A program made the position numbers and the translations under genes. Shown one piece after another: positions 34,441-43,859 of a stretch of 64,000 nucleotides of DNA. Each line of letters opens with the position of its first letter. Within the stretch, counting starts at the first letter, position 1. Origin of the DNA: DASQPA01 sp963757335. Lineage in GTDB: Bacteria > Acidobacteriota > Thermoanaerobaculia > Multivoradales > UBA5704. Under the pieces are notes generated by a model. That model was not told the origin of the DNA. It saw nothing but the letters and a program-made list of their open reading frames with translations, and made no database searches. The stretch covers positions 992,001 to 1,056,000 of the forward strand of contig CAVWRJ010000008.1 in the NCBI GenBank assembly GCA_963757335.1, read 5' to 3'.

Positions 34441-36024
34441 TCAGACATCGACCCAGCTGTCTTCCAGGTCCATGGGGGGGAAGTACTCCTTGGGGGTGCG
34501 GAAGTCGTCCGGGACGGTTCCCAGGGCGGCCCGCAGATAGTAGTCCACCCACCAGAAGATGTCCTGCTTGCGCAGAAGATCCTGCATCAGCTCCATCCGC
34601 CTCCGGCGCTCGCCCTCGTCCATCTCGAGGGCGGCGTGGAGGGCGTCGGCCATGCCCTCGATGTCGTGCGGGTTGACGAGGAGGGCGCCGCGCTGGAGCT
34701 GGGCCGCGGCACCGGCGAATTCGGAGAGGATGAGGACCCCGCTCCCCTCCAGCTGGCAGGCGCAGAACTCCTTGGCGACCAGGTTCATCCCATCCTTCAA
34801 GGAGGTGACGAGACCGATCCGCGCGATCCGGTAGAGGGCGATCAGGTCGCGCCGGCTGAGGTTCTTGTAGTGGTAGTGGACGGGGACCCACCCGGCGGTC
34901 GAGTACTCGCCGTTGATCTCCCCCACCAGGCGCTCGACCCGCGCCTTCAAGGCCTGGTACTCCGGCACCCCCTCCCGGCTGGGCACCGTCATCTGGAAGA
35001 GGACGACCTGCTCGCGCAGCGCGGGGAAGCGTTCGATGGCGTTCCGGAAGGCGAGGAGGCGCTCCGGGATGCCCTTGGTGTAGTCGAGCCGGTCGACCCC
35101 GAGGACGAGCTGGCAGGGGGCGATGGCCCGGGTCAGCTCGGCCATCCGGGTTTCGACCTCGGGCGAGCGGGCGGTCTCCGCGAAGGCCTCGTAGTCGATG
35201 CCGATGGGAAAGGCGCCCACCTTCATCTCCCGGTCGCCCACCCGGACCCGGGCGACCGGCTGGTCGCGGGTGATCAGGACCTCGGGGACCAGATGCTCCA
35301 GGCAGGTGAGGAAGTTCCGGCGGTCGCGCGGGGTCTGGAAGCCGAGGAGATCGTAGGCGAGGAGGGCGCCGAGGATCTGGGCCCGCCAGGGGAGCTTCAG
35401 GAAGACGTCGAGCGGCGGAAAGGGGATGTGGAGGAAAAAGCCGATCTTGCGCTCCGCGGCCTCGGTCCGCACCATCTCGGCGACATGGATCAGCTGGTAG
35501 TCCTGGACCCAGACGAAGTCGTCGTCGTCGCTGTGGGCGATCACCTCGTGGGCGAACTTCTGGTTGACCTCTAAGTAGCTGTACCAGAAGGCGGGCTCGA
35601 AGTTGCAAGAGCCGGTCTGGTCGTGGAAGAGGGGCCACAGCACGGCGTTCGAGAACCCCTCGTAGAAGCCCTTGACCTCGTCCTCGTTCAAGAGGACGGG
35701 GACCAGCTCGTAGCCGCGCTCGCGGAAGCCCTCCCCGAGAACCGGCTCCCAGTCGCCCCCCTTCTCCAGGGCGAGCCCGGGCCAGCCGATCCACAGGCCG
35801 CCGCGGTGGGAGAGGACCGGGGCGAGCGCGGAGACCAGCCCGCCCGACCCGCCCTTGAGGCTCCAGCCGCCGGACGTCCGTTCGAGGACCACCGGCAGGC
35901 GGTTGGAGACGACGAGGAGCCGGCGGACCTGGGGGCTCAAGTGGGGGATCCGCTCGCGGAGCGCGAAGTGTCCTTCATCAGAAGCTTTACCTGTGCACGC
36001 TCCTTGCCAGGACGCGCCGGGCAC
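34441..36024 (-). CDS. otsA: Trehalose-6-phosphate synthase (GT20)
   Basis: 527 residues. LLVVSNRLPVVL, GGSGGLVSALAPVLSHRGGLWIGWPG, the YQLIHVAEMVR and FFLHIPFPPLDVF active-site segments, RLDYTKGIPERLLAF and the C-terminal SLKDGMNLVAKEFCACQ are GT20 signatures for UDP-glucose and glucose-6-phosphate binding. It makes trehalose 6-phosphate for OtsB, for osmotic or desiccation protection. The start is uncertain: ATG 36024 adds about 35 residues before the conserved core, and a TTG near 35938 is an alternative. Divergent from the PH-domain gene at 36094. Confidence 0.92.
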   Translation of the reverse strand: MPGASWQGACTGKASDEGHFALRERIPHLSPQVRRLLVVSNRLPVVLERTSGGWSLKGGSGGLVSALAPVLSHRGGLWIGWPGLALEKGGDWEPVLGEGFRERGYELVPVLLNEDEVKGFYEGFSNAVLWPLFHDQTGSCNFEPAFWYSYLEVNQKFAHEVIAHSDDDDFVWVQDYQLIHVAEMVRTEAAERKIGFFLHIPFPPLDVFLKLPWRAQILGALLAYDLLGFQTPRDRRNFLTCLEHLVPEVLITRDQPVARVRVGDREMKVGAFPIGIDYEAFAETARSPEVETRMAELTRAIAPCQLVLGVDRLDYTKGIPERLLAFRNAIERFPALREQVVLFQMTVPSREGVPEYQALKARVERLVGEINGEYSTAGWVPVHYHYKNLSRRDLIALYRIARIGLVTSLKDGMNLVAKEFCACQLEGSGVLILSEFAGAAAQLQRGALLVNPHDIEGMADALHAALEMDEGERRRRMELMQDLLRKQDIFWWVDYYLRAALGTVPDDFRTPKEYFPPMDLEDSWVDV

Positions 36025-36093
36025 CGGCTCCAGTTGACGCCCCGGGGGAGCGGGTTTATCGTGCCGGCAGACCTACTTGTGAGGAGGGGTGAG

Positions 36094-36750
<657 letters not shown>

Positions 36751-36800
36751 CGGGCTGAGAGCTCCCGGACGGGTTTCGGAAGCTTCCGGAGCGACCCTGC

Positions 36801-36899
36801 TACAATCCGCGCCCAATTCCCGGGAGTCCTTCCCGGCGCGGACGCCGCCTCGGGCGGCACTCTAGGAGAGCGTGCGGCCCCGGGAACGGTTCCGGCCGC
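36801..36899 (+). promoter_or_regulatory. Possible promoter and structured leader of the M28 peptidase gene
   Basis: TACAAT at 36801-36806 is a good -10 element; no convincing -35 is visible. The leader that follows has a GCCGCC-TCG-GGCGGC hairpin (36844-36858) and a second stem GCGGCC/GGCCGC (36874-36899) about 15 bases before the ATG at 36915. The second stem could limit access to the start region. No known riboswitch class recognised. Confidence 0.35.
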
Positions 36900-36914
36900 T
36901 ACAGAGAGGACGCC

Positions 36915-39242
36915 ATGCCTGAAACGCCTGTGAGGTTCGAGACGCCGTCCGGGACCCCCGTCGCAGTCGCACCCCTCCGGCCGGCCGCGAGTTGGGGCCT
37001 GCCCGCCGCCCTGGTCCTGCTGATCCTCACCCTGCTTTTGGTCTACGTCCGGCTGGAGCCGCCGGCGCCCAAGCCGGCGAGCGCGCCGGCTTCAGAGTTC
37101 GCGGCCGGCCGGGCCCGAGCGGTTCTCGCCGAGATCGCCGGCGACGGCCGCCCCCACCCGGTGGGGAGCGCCGCCGATACCGCCACCCGGGAGCGGGTGC
37201 TCGCCGTGCTCCGCCGGGCGGGGTACGAGCCGCGGGTCGAGAGCGGTTTCTCCTGTGTCTCGTGGGTCAACTGCGCGCCGGTCCAGAACGTCGTCGCCGA
37301 GCTGCCCGGCCGCGAGCCCGGCAACGCCGTCATCCTCGCCGCCCACTACGACTCGGTGGGGGCCGGCCCCGGAGTCTCGGACGACCTCGCCGGCGTCGCC
37401 AGCCTCCTCGAGGTGGCGCGCATGATGAAGGCGGAGCCGCAGCCGAGGAACTCCCTGGTCTTCCTCCTCGACGAGGGGGAGGAGGCGGGGCTCCTCGGGG
37501 CGCGGGCGTTCGAGGACGGTCCGGAGGCGGCGCGGATCAAGGTCGCCATCAACCTGGAGGCGCGCGGCACGACCGGCCCCAGCCTGATGTTCGAGACCGG
37601 CGCCAACAATGCCTGGCTCCTGCCGCTCCTCAAGCTGCCGCATCCGGTGACCAGCTCCATCTTCACCACCCTCTACGAGTTCCTGCCCAACGACACCGAT
37701 TTCTCGGTGTTCAAGCGGCACGGCCTCTCGGGCTTCAACTTCGCCTTCATCGGCGGCGCCGCGCGCTACCACAGCGCCAAGGACGACCTCGCCCACATCT
37801 CGCCGGCGAGCCTGCAGCACCATGGCGACAACGCCTTGGCGACCGCCCGCGCCCTCGGCCAGGCCGACCTCACGGCGGCGCCGCGCCCCGGCCGGGCGGT
37901 CTTCTTCGACCTCCTCGGCAGCTCGATCGTCTGGTGGCCGGCCGGCCGCGGACTCCTTCTCGGGGGAATCGCCATCCTCCTCGTCCTCGTCGCGGCGGTC
38001 CGCCTCTTCGCCGGCCGCCGGCTGACCCCCGGCGGGCTCCTCCTGGGCGCCCTCGCCGTGCCCCTCATCCTGATCGCCACCGGCGTCGTCGCCTTCGCCC
38101 TCAGCCGGATCTTCCAACTCCTCGGGCCCGGCCTCCGGGTGCCCTGGCCGGCCCGCGCCCTCCCCGGCGTCGCCACCTTCTGGCTGCTCGCGCTCACCGT
38201 CGCCGCGAGCCTCGGCAACTGGCTGCGCCGGGCTCGCTTCTTCGGGCTGTGGACGGGGATCTGGCTGGTCTGGGCGATCGCCGGTCTGGCGACCGCGATG
38301 ACTCTCCCGGGGGTGTCCTACCTCTTCCTCGTCCCCGCCCTGGTGGCCGGGATCTGCGGCCTCGTCCTGCCCCTGGGGGGGACGGCGGCCGCCCTCGCCG
38401 GAGTGGTGCCGGCGGTGGTCGCGGGAGTCCTCTGGTTCCCCCTCCTCATCCTCCTCTATGGGGGGTTGGGGACGGTGCCGGGGCTGGTCGTCGTCGCCGC
38501 CTTCTTCGCCATCTTCTTGACCGCCCTCGTGCCGCTCATCGGCCCGGCCGGAGCGGGGTGGCGCTGGGGGCTGCCGGTCGTGGCCGGCGTGCTGACGATG
38601 GTGATGGCGGTGGGGATCCTGGCCTCTCCGGTCTACTCGGCCGACTCGCCCCGCCGGCTCAACTTCACCTACCACCTGGATGCCGACAGCGGCGCTGCCC
38701 GCTACCTCGCCCAGACCCTGCCGCCGCTGCCGCCGCCGGTGCGCAAGGGGGCCGACTTCACCCGCCGTCCGGCGCCGGCCTTCCCGTGGTCCGGCCTGGG
38801 GGCGTTCAGCGCCCCCGCTCCCGTCGTGGCGCTCGCGGCGCCGGAGATCGCCGTGCTGGGGGAGACCAGCGAGGGGGGGAAGCGCCACGTCCGGCTCCGC
38901 CTCACCTCGCGGCGCGGGGCGACCGCGTTGATCCTCTCGATCCCCAAAGCGGCCCAGCTCGAGTCGCTCCGGGTGGCCGGGCAGGAGGTCCCGCCCGCTC
39001 CGGCCGGCCGCGCCGTCCAGCTCCCGGGAGGCTACCGGCTGGTCGGCATCGCCGCCCCGCCGCCCGAGGGGGTGGAGATCGAGGTGGTGCTCGGCGCCCC
39101 CGGCCACGAGGAGTGGACCCTCGTCGACCGCTCCCCGGGCCTGCCGCCGGTGGGCGCCAGCCTCGTGGCCACCCGGCCGGCCGACGCCGGTCCCGGCCAG
39201 GACGGGGACGTGACCCTGGTGAGCCACAAGGCGCGGATCTAG
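36915..39242 (+). CDS. M28-family metallopeptidase with multi-span membrane domain
   Basis: 775 residues. One N-terminal membrane anchor (29-46), then an M28 zinc exopeptidase domain: His144/Asp146 (AAHYDSVG), Asp156 or Asp157 (GVSDDLAG), Glu189/Glu190 (DEGEEAGLLGA) and a late His in ARYHSAKDD. Residues about 330-590 carry roughly eight membrane segments, and the last 180 residues form a soluble beta-rich domain. The layout resembles the Fxna/Pff1-like M28 family of membrane peptidases. It likely trims peptides outside the membrane. A terminator follows at 39253. Confidence 0.88.
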   Translation: MPETPVRFETPSGTPVAVAPLRPAASWGLPAALVLLILTLLLVYVRLEPPAPKPASAPASEFAAGRARAVLAEIAGDGRPHPVGSAADTATRERVLAVLRRAGYEPRVESGFSCVSWVNCAPVQNVVAELPGREPGNAVILAAHYDSVGAGPGVSDDLAGVASLLEVARMMKAEPQPRNSLVFLLDEGEEAGLLGARAFEDGPEAARIKVAINLEARGTTGPSLMFETGANNAWLLPLLKLPHPVTSSIFTTLYEFLPNDTDFSVFKRHGLSGFNFAFIGGAARYHSAKDDLAHISPASLQHHGDNALATARALGQADLTAAPRPGRAVFFDLLGSSIVWWPAGRGLLLGGIAILLVLVAAVRLFAGRRLTPGGLLLGALAVPLILIATGVVAFALSRIFQLLGPGLRVPWPARALPGVATFWLLALTVAASLGNWLRRARFFGLWTGIWLVWAIAGLATAMTLPGVSYLFLVPALVAGICGLVLPLGGTAAALAGVVPAVVAGVLWFPLLILLYGGLGTVPGLVVVAAFFAIFLTALVPLIGPAGAGWRWGLPVVAGVLTMVMAVGILASPVYSADSPRRLNFTYHLDADSGAARYLAQTLPPLPPPVRKGADFTRRPAPAFPWSGLGAFSAPAPVVALAAPEIAVLGETSEGGKRHVRLRLTSRRGATALILSIPKAAQLESLRVAGQEVPPAPAGRAVQLPGGYRLVGIAAPPPEGVEIEVVLGAPGHEEWTLVDRSPGLPPVGASLVATRPADAGPGQDGDVTLVSHKARI

Positions 39243-39252
39243 GAAAAACAAG

Positions 39253-39278
39253 AGCGCGGGGCCTTTCGGCCCCGCGCT
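39253..39278. terminator. Bidirectional terminator hairpin
   Basis: AGCGCGGGGCC (39253-39263) and GGCCCCGCGCT (39268-39278) pair perfectly around TTTC. On the minus strand the stem is followed by a T-rich tract (TCTTGTTTTT), a classic intrinsic terminator for the convergent gene ending at 39316; it also serves the peptidase gene ending at 39242. Confidence 0.85.
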
Positions 39279-39315
39279 TAAGGGTGCGGCGGACTTGAGG
39301 TTTGCGGCCGGCCGG

Positions 39316-39657
39316 TTACTGGACCGGCGCCGGCGTCGGCTCGATCGAGGCGACCGCGATGGTGTCGCCCTTGGCCTCGCCCTTGACCGTGACCTCGTGG
39401 CCGATGTGCATCTTGGCCACGTCCTGCTTGTCGAGCTTGTAGATCTTCTTGTCGGCGTTGTTGTAGAAGACGAGCTTGGCGCCGTTGCCCAGGCACTTAG
39501 TGGCGCAGGCGGCGTGCGAGGCCTTGGCCCCCTTGGCGTTGCAGGAGTCGTCGGTGATCCAGCCGCTCCAGCTGCCGGTATCAGCCCGGAGGCTCGCGAG
39601 CGGCAGGAGAGCGAGGACGACGGCGAGGGCGGCGACCAGCACAGAGTACCTCTTCAT
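39316..39657 (-). CDS. Small secreted protein, DUF5818-like
   Basis: 113 residues with signal peptide (VLVAALAVVLALLPLASLRA, cleavage after LRA). The mature part WSGWITDDSCNAKGAKASHAACATKCLGNGAKLVFYNNADKKIYKLDKQDVAKMHIGHEVTVKG is a short OB-like beta domain with a Cys-x(10)-Cys-x(3)-Cys cluster. This type is very common as a small exported protein in acidobacteria. It may bind metal or ligand at the cysteines; no function is established. GAGGAAACC lies just upstream of the ATG. It is monocistronic and ends at the bidirectional terminator. Confidence 0.78.
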   Translation of the reverse strand: MKRYSVLVAALAVVLALLPLASLRADTGSWSGWITDDSCNAKGAKASHAACATKCLGNGAKLVFYNNADKKIYKLDKQDVAKMHIGHEVTVKGEAKGDTIAVASIEPTPAPVQ

Positions 39658-39815
39658 GCGGTTTCCTCCGATAGGATAGAGTTGGATGGACGGGCCATGC
39701 CCGGATCGCCCTGATCATACTCCAGGGTGTCGATTTTCCCTTTTAGCCCTTCCTGCCGTCCCGGCACGCCCCACCACCTGCACTCAAGAGAGGTGGGACT
39801 TATGAGAGGATACGT

Positions 39816-42245
39816 GTGCTCCAGGATTTCCGCTTCGCCGCTCGCCGGCTTCTGAAGACCCCCGGCTTCACCGCCGTCGCGGTGCTCTGCCTCGCCTTGG
39901 GCATCGGCGCCAACAGCGCCGTGTTCAGCCTGGTCAACTCGATCCTCCTGCGCTCCCTGCCGTTCAACGAGCCCGACCGGCTGGTGGCAATCTGGGAGCA
40001 GTTCACCCAGCGCCAGGGCCTGGACCGCGTCCCGGCCTCTGGCTACGAGCTGCGCGACTTCCGGGAGCAGAACCACGTCTTCACCGACGTCGCGGCGAGC
40101 ATCGGCAAGGTGGTGAACCTGACCGGCGAGGGGGAGCCCGAGCAGCTCCTCGGTCTCCGGATCTCGGCGAGCCTGATGCCGATGCTCGGGGTGCAGCCGA
40201 TCCTCGGCCGCAACTTTCTCGTCGACGAGGACCGCCGCGGCAACGAGCACGTCCTCCTCCTCTCCTACGGCCTGTGGCAGCGCCGTTTCGGGGGCGATCC
40301 CAAGGTGCTCGACCGGAAGCTCACCCTGGACGGCTCGCCCTACGTGGTCGTGGGGGTGCTCCCCAAGGACTTCCAGTTCGGCCCGAGGACGAGCGAGCTC
40401 TTCCTCCCCATCGCCATCCCCTTCGACAGCCTCCCCTTCCCGCGCGACGCCCGCGGCCTGGTACTGACCGCGAAGCTGAAGCCCGGGGTGACCCTCTCCC
40501 GGGCGCAGGCCGACCTCGACGCCGTCGCCCGCCAGATGGCGCGGGACAACCCGGACTACTACCCGGCGAGGAGCGGCTGGGGAGTCTACCTCCGGCCCCT
40601 TCAGGAGGAGATCGTGGGGAAGATCCGCCCCGCTCTCTTAGTCCTCGCCGGGGCGGTCGCCTTCGTCCTCCTCATCGCCTGCCTGAACGTCGCCAACCTT
40701 CTCCTCGCCCGGGCCACCGGGAGGGAGAAGGAGGTCGCCATCCTGACCGCTCTCGGGGCGAGCCGCGGCGCCCTCACCCGGCAGTTCCTCGCCGAGGGGC
40801 TTCTCCTCTCGCTGTGGGGGGGCGGCCTGGGGCTCCTCCTCGCCTGGTGGGGGATGAAGGCCCTGGTGGCGCTCAACCCCGAGCGGGTGCCGCGGCTGCA
40901 CGAGATCGGCGTCGACGGCCGCGCCCTCGCCTTCACCGTGGCGGTGACGATCGTCGTCGGCGTCGTCTTCGGCCTCCTGCCCGCCTTCAGGAGCTCCTCG
41001 GGGGGGCGCCTCCACGAGCTGATCAAATCCGGCGGCAAGACCTCGTCGGTGGGGACCGGGCGCCACCGCCTGCGCAGCGTCCTGGTCGTCCTCGAGGTCG
41101 CCGCCGCCTTGGTCGTCCTCATCGGCGCCGGCCTCATGATCCGGAGCTTCCTCGCCCTCTCGCACGTCGATCCCGGCTTCCGCTCCGAGCGGCTGCTCAC
41201 CCTCCAGGTCACGCTGCCGGCGAACAAGTACCCGAACCCGGTGCAGCAGGGGCAGTTCTTCGACCGGCTGCTGCCCCGCCTCCGCTCGCTCCCCGGGGTG
41301 AACGGAGTCGGTTCCGTCTCGATCCTCCCGCTCGGCGGCTGGGCCGAGAACGCCGAGGTGACCCTGGAGAAGCGGGTGATCGAGACCAGCGATCCCCACC
41401 CGCCGGTCGCCCTCCGGACCTGCTCCCCCGACTACTTCTCGGTGATGGGCATTGCGCTCCAGCGGGGCCGCGTCTTCGGCCCCGCCGACAGCGCCCAGTC
41501 GACCGCGGTGGCGATCGTCGAGCAGGGGCTGGCCGACCGCCTCTGGCCGGGCGAGGACCCGCTCGGCAAGCGCCTGCGGATCAACGACATGGGCCCGACG
41601 AGCCCCTTCCGCGAGGTGGTGGGCGTCGTGCACGACATCAAGCACCAGGCGCTCGACGCCCAGTCGCGCGGGCACCTCTACCTGCCCTACTCCCAGGTCC
41701 CGGGGCCCATGATGTCGATCGTGCTGCGTACGGCGGGCGAGCCCACCGCGGTCGCCCGCGGGGTGCGCGAGGCGGTCGGGTCGATCGACCGCAACCAGCC
41801 GGTCGCCGACGTCAGCACCATGGAGGAGGTGGTCGCCCGGTCGGTCGCGCAGCCGCGCTTCAACACCATCCTCTTCGGCATCTTCGCCGCCGTCGCCCTC
41901 TTCCTCGCCGTGGTCGGCGTCTACGGCGTCATGGCCTACTCGGTCACCCAGCGCACCAACGAGATCGGCATCCGTATGTCGCTCGGCGCCCGCGAGGAGC
42001 AGGTGCTGCAGATGATCGTCGGCCAGGGCCTCTGGCTCACCGGCCTCGGGGTGGGGATCGGCCTCGTGCTCGCCGCCTGGCTCACCCGGCTGATGGCGGG
42101 CCTGCTGTTCGGCATCGGCACCCTGGACTTGACGACCTTCGGCGGGGTGGCCCTGCTGCTCGCCCTCCTCGGCTTCCTCGCGAGCTACCTCCCGGCCCGG
42201 CGGGCCACCCGGGTCAATCCGATCATCGCCCTCCGCCACGAGTAG
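39816..42245 (+). CDS. ADOP-type fused ABC permease (MacB_PCD-FtsX, duplicated)
   Basis: 809 residues from a GTG start at 39816. LLKTPGFTAVAVLCLALGIGANSAVFSLVNSILLRSLPF is the ADOP opening. Two MacB-type periplasmic core domains alternate with two FtsX permease domains (ALLVLAGAVAFVLLIACLNVANLLLARATGREKEVAILTALGASR, and the C-terminal AVALFLAVVGVYGVMAYSVTQRTNEIGIRMSLGA). ADOP proteins are multiplied in acidobacteria and lack an adjacent ATPase, as here. The substrate is unknown; export of lipoproteins or peptides is guessed from MacB. A second paralogue lies at 59775-62354. Confidence 0.9.
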   Translation: MLQDFRFAARRLLKTPGFTAVAVLCLALGIGANSAVFSLVNSILLRSLPFNEPDRLVAIWEQFTQRQGLDRVPASGYELRDFREQNHVFTDVAASIGKVVNLTGEGEPEQLLGLRISASLMPMLGVQPILGRNFLVDEDRRGNEHVLLLSYGLWQRRFGGDPKVLDRKLTLDGSPYVVVGVLPKDFQFGPRTSELFLPIAIPFDSLPFPRDARGLVLTAKLKPGVTLSRAQADLDAVARQMARDNPDYYPARSGWGVYLRPLQEEIVGKIRPALLVLAGAVAFVLLIACLNVANLLLARATGREKEVAILTALGASRGALTRQFLAEGLLLSLWGGGLGLLLAWWGMKALVALNPERVPRLHEIGVDGRALAFTVAVTIVVGVVFGLLPAFRSSSGGRLHELIKSGGKTSSVGTGRHRLRSVLVVLEVAAALVVLIGAGLMIRSFLALSHVDPGFRSERLLTLQVTLPANKYPNPVQQGQFFDRLLPRLRSLPGVNGVGSVSILPLGGWAENAEVTLEKRVIETSDPHPPVALRTCSPDYFSVMGIALQRGRVFGPADSAQSTAVAIVEQGLADRLWPGEDPLGKRLRINDMGPTSPFREVVGVVHDIKHQALDAQSRGHLYLPYSQVPGPMMSIVLRTAGEPTAVARGVREAVGSIDRNQPVADVSTMEEVVARSVAQPRFNTILFGIFAAVALFLAVVGVYGVMAYSVTQRTNEIGIRMSLGAREEQVLQMIVGQGLWLTGLGVGIGLVLAAWLTRLMAGLLFGIGTLDLTTFGGVALLLALLGFLASYLPARRATRVNPIIALRHE

Positions 42246-42410
42246 TAGATCCGCGGAGCGGTTCCCGCTCGTAATCATTCCCGCAGGGCTATACGCCTGA
42301 AGACTCTAGACGAGCTCGTTCGCTCGTGTTGAACGCGGGAGTCCCTCTCTGCGAGTTGCACGGCACTGTGTATCCGAAGGGTATCTATGCAGCTGAAGAG
42401 AGAGGTGAGC

Positions 42411-43841
42411 ATGCGCACGAGCGAGCCTGAGAACGGGCACGAACCCCTGGGGGAACCCGAGACCTACGACGTCGTCGGGATCGGCTTCGGCCCGGCCAAC
42501 CTGGCCCTCGCGGTCTGCCTGGAGGAGGCGCCGGAGCAGCCGGGAGGGCGCGACCTCGCGCGGCTGTTCCTCGAATCGAAGCCGAAGTCCATCTGGCACC
42601 CCGGTCTGCTGCTCGAGGACTCGCTGATCCAGATCTCGGTGCTCAAGGATCTGGCGACCGTCCGCAACCCGCAAAGCTACTTCACCTTCCTCAACTATCT
42701 GAAGACCAAGGGGCGGCTCTTCGAGTTCCTGAACCTCCGCGACCTCTTTCCCACCCGGATCGAGTTCAACGACTACTTAGCCTGGGTGGCGGGGGAGCTC
42801 CGCCAGCGGGTACGTTACGGGCGGGAGGTGATCGCTCTCGAACCGGTTTCGAGCGCCGCCGGCGGCCCGGTCGAGAAGCTCCGGGTGCTGACCCGGAACC
42901 TCGCTACCGGCGAGACCGAGGAGCGCCTCACCCGGAGCATCGTGCTGGCGACCGGCGGCGTCCCCTGCACGCCGCCGGGGATCCAGCTCACTCCTGGCGG
43001 CCGTGCCTTCCACGCCAGCGAGTTTCTGCACCGGATGCGCAAGGACTTCCCCGACAAGCAGGGGAATTACCGCTTCGTCGTCGTCGGTTCGGGGCAGAGC
43101 GGTGCCGAGCTCTTCTTCTACCTGCTCAACCATTATCCCAACGCCGACGTCACGGCGGCGATCCGCCGCTATGCCTACAAGCCGGTCGACGACAGCGACT
43201 TCACGAACGAGATCTTCTTCCCGCAGATGGTCGATTTCCTCTACGACCTGCCGGACGAAAAGCGGCAGCTCCTCCTGGACCAGTGCAAGGACGTCAACTA
43301 TGCCGTCGTCGACATGTCCTTGATCCGCCGGATCTACCGCTGCCTCTACCAGGAGAAGGTCGAGGGCAAGGAGCGCGCCCGCATCCGCTCGTTCATGGAG
43401 CTGACCGGGCTCGAGGAGCGGCCGGGGAGCGTCGTCGTCAGCTTCAACCATCTGCTCTCGGACCAGCCGGTGCAACTGGAGGCCGATGCCATGGTGGTGG
43501 CGACCGGCTTCAGCTACAAGCGGGACCATCCGCTCCTGGCGCCGCTCGCGCCCTACCTCGTGCGCACCGCCAAGGGCGCCTACAGGGTCGAACGCGACTA
43601 CCGCCTGGCGACCGAGCCGGGCTTCCTGCCGCGGATCTATCTGCAGGGTTTCGCCGAGGACACCCACGGCGCCAGCGAGCCCGTCCTGTCGCTCCTGCCC
43701 ATCCGCGCCGGGGACATCGTCAAGTCGCTGTCCGCCTTTTCCGCCAGCGTCGCCCTGGCCGCACCGGCCGCCGACCTCGTGCCGCAAGGGTTGCCGGAGC
43801 CGGCAGTAAAGAGCGAGACGGCGGCGGTGCCTACTTTTTAG
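42411..43841 (+). CDS. N-hydroxylating flavin monooxygenase (SidA/IucD/PvdA family)
   Basis: 476 residues from ATG 42411, preceded by AGAGAGGTGAG; an in-frame ATG at 42387 lacks such a site. FAD motif GIGFGPAN (23-30), the ESKPKSIWHPGLLLEDSLIQISVLKDL substrate/flavin segment, NADPH motif VVVGSGQSGAE (about 221-231) and the C-terminal DTHGASEPVLSLLPIRAGDIV. Family members hydroxylate the side-chain amine of lysine or ornithine. Eighteen bases later comes a cupin-MetRS gene rather than siderophore genes. That pairing points to N6-hydroxylysine feeding N-N bond formation. Confidence 0.9.
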   Translation: MRTSEPENGHEPLGEPETYDVVGIGFGPANLALAVCLEEAPEQPGGRDLARLFLESKPKSIWHPGLLLEDSLIQISVLKDLATVRNPQSYFTFLNYLKTKGRLFEFLNLRDLFPTRIEFNDYLAWVAGELRQRVRYGREVIALEPVSSAAGGPVEKLRVLTRNLATGETEERLTRSIVLATGGVPCTPPGIQLTPGGRAFHASEFLHRMRKDFPDKQGNYRFVVVGSGQSGAELFFYLLNHYPNADVTAAIRRYAYKPVDDSDFTNEIFFPQMVDFLYDLPDEKRQLLLDQCKDVNYAVVDMSLIRRIYRCLYQEKVEGKERARIRSFMELTGLEERPGSVVVSFNHLLSDQPVQLEADAMVVATGFSYKRDHPLLAPLAPYLVRTAKGAYRVERDYRLATEPGFLPRIYLQGFAEDTHGASEPVLSLLPIRAGDIVKSLSAFSASVALAAPAADLVPQGLPEPAVKSETAAVPTF

Positions 43842-43859
43842 CTTGGGGAGAGAGAAGAC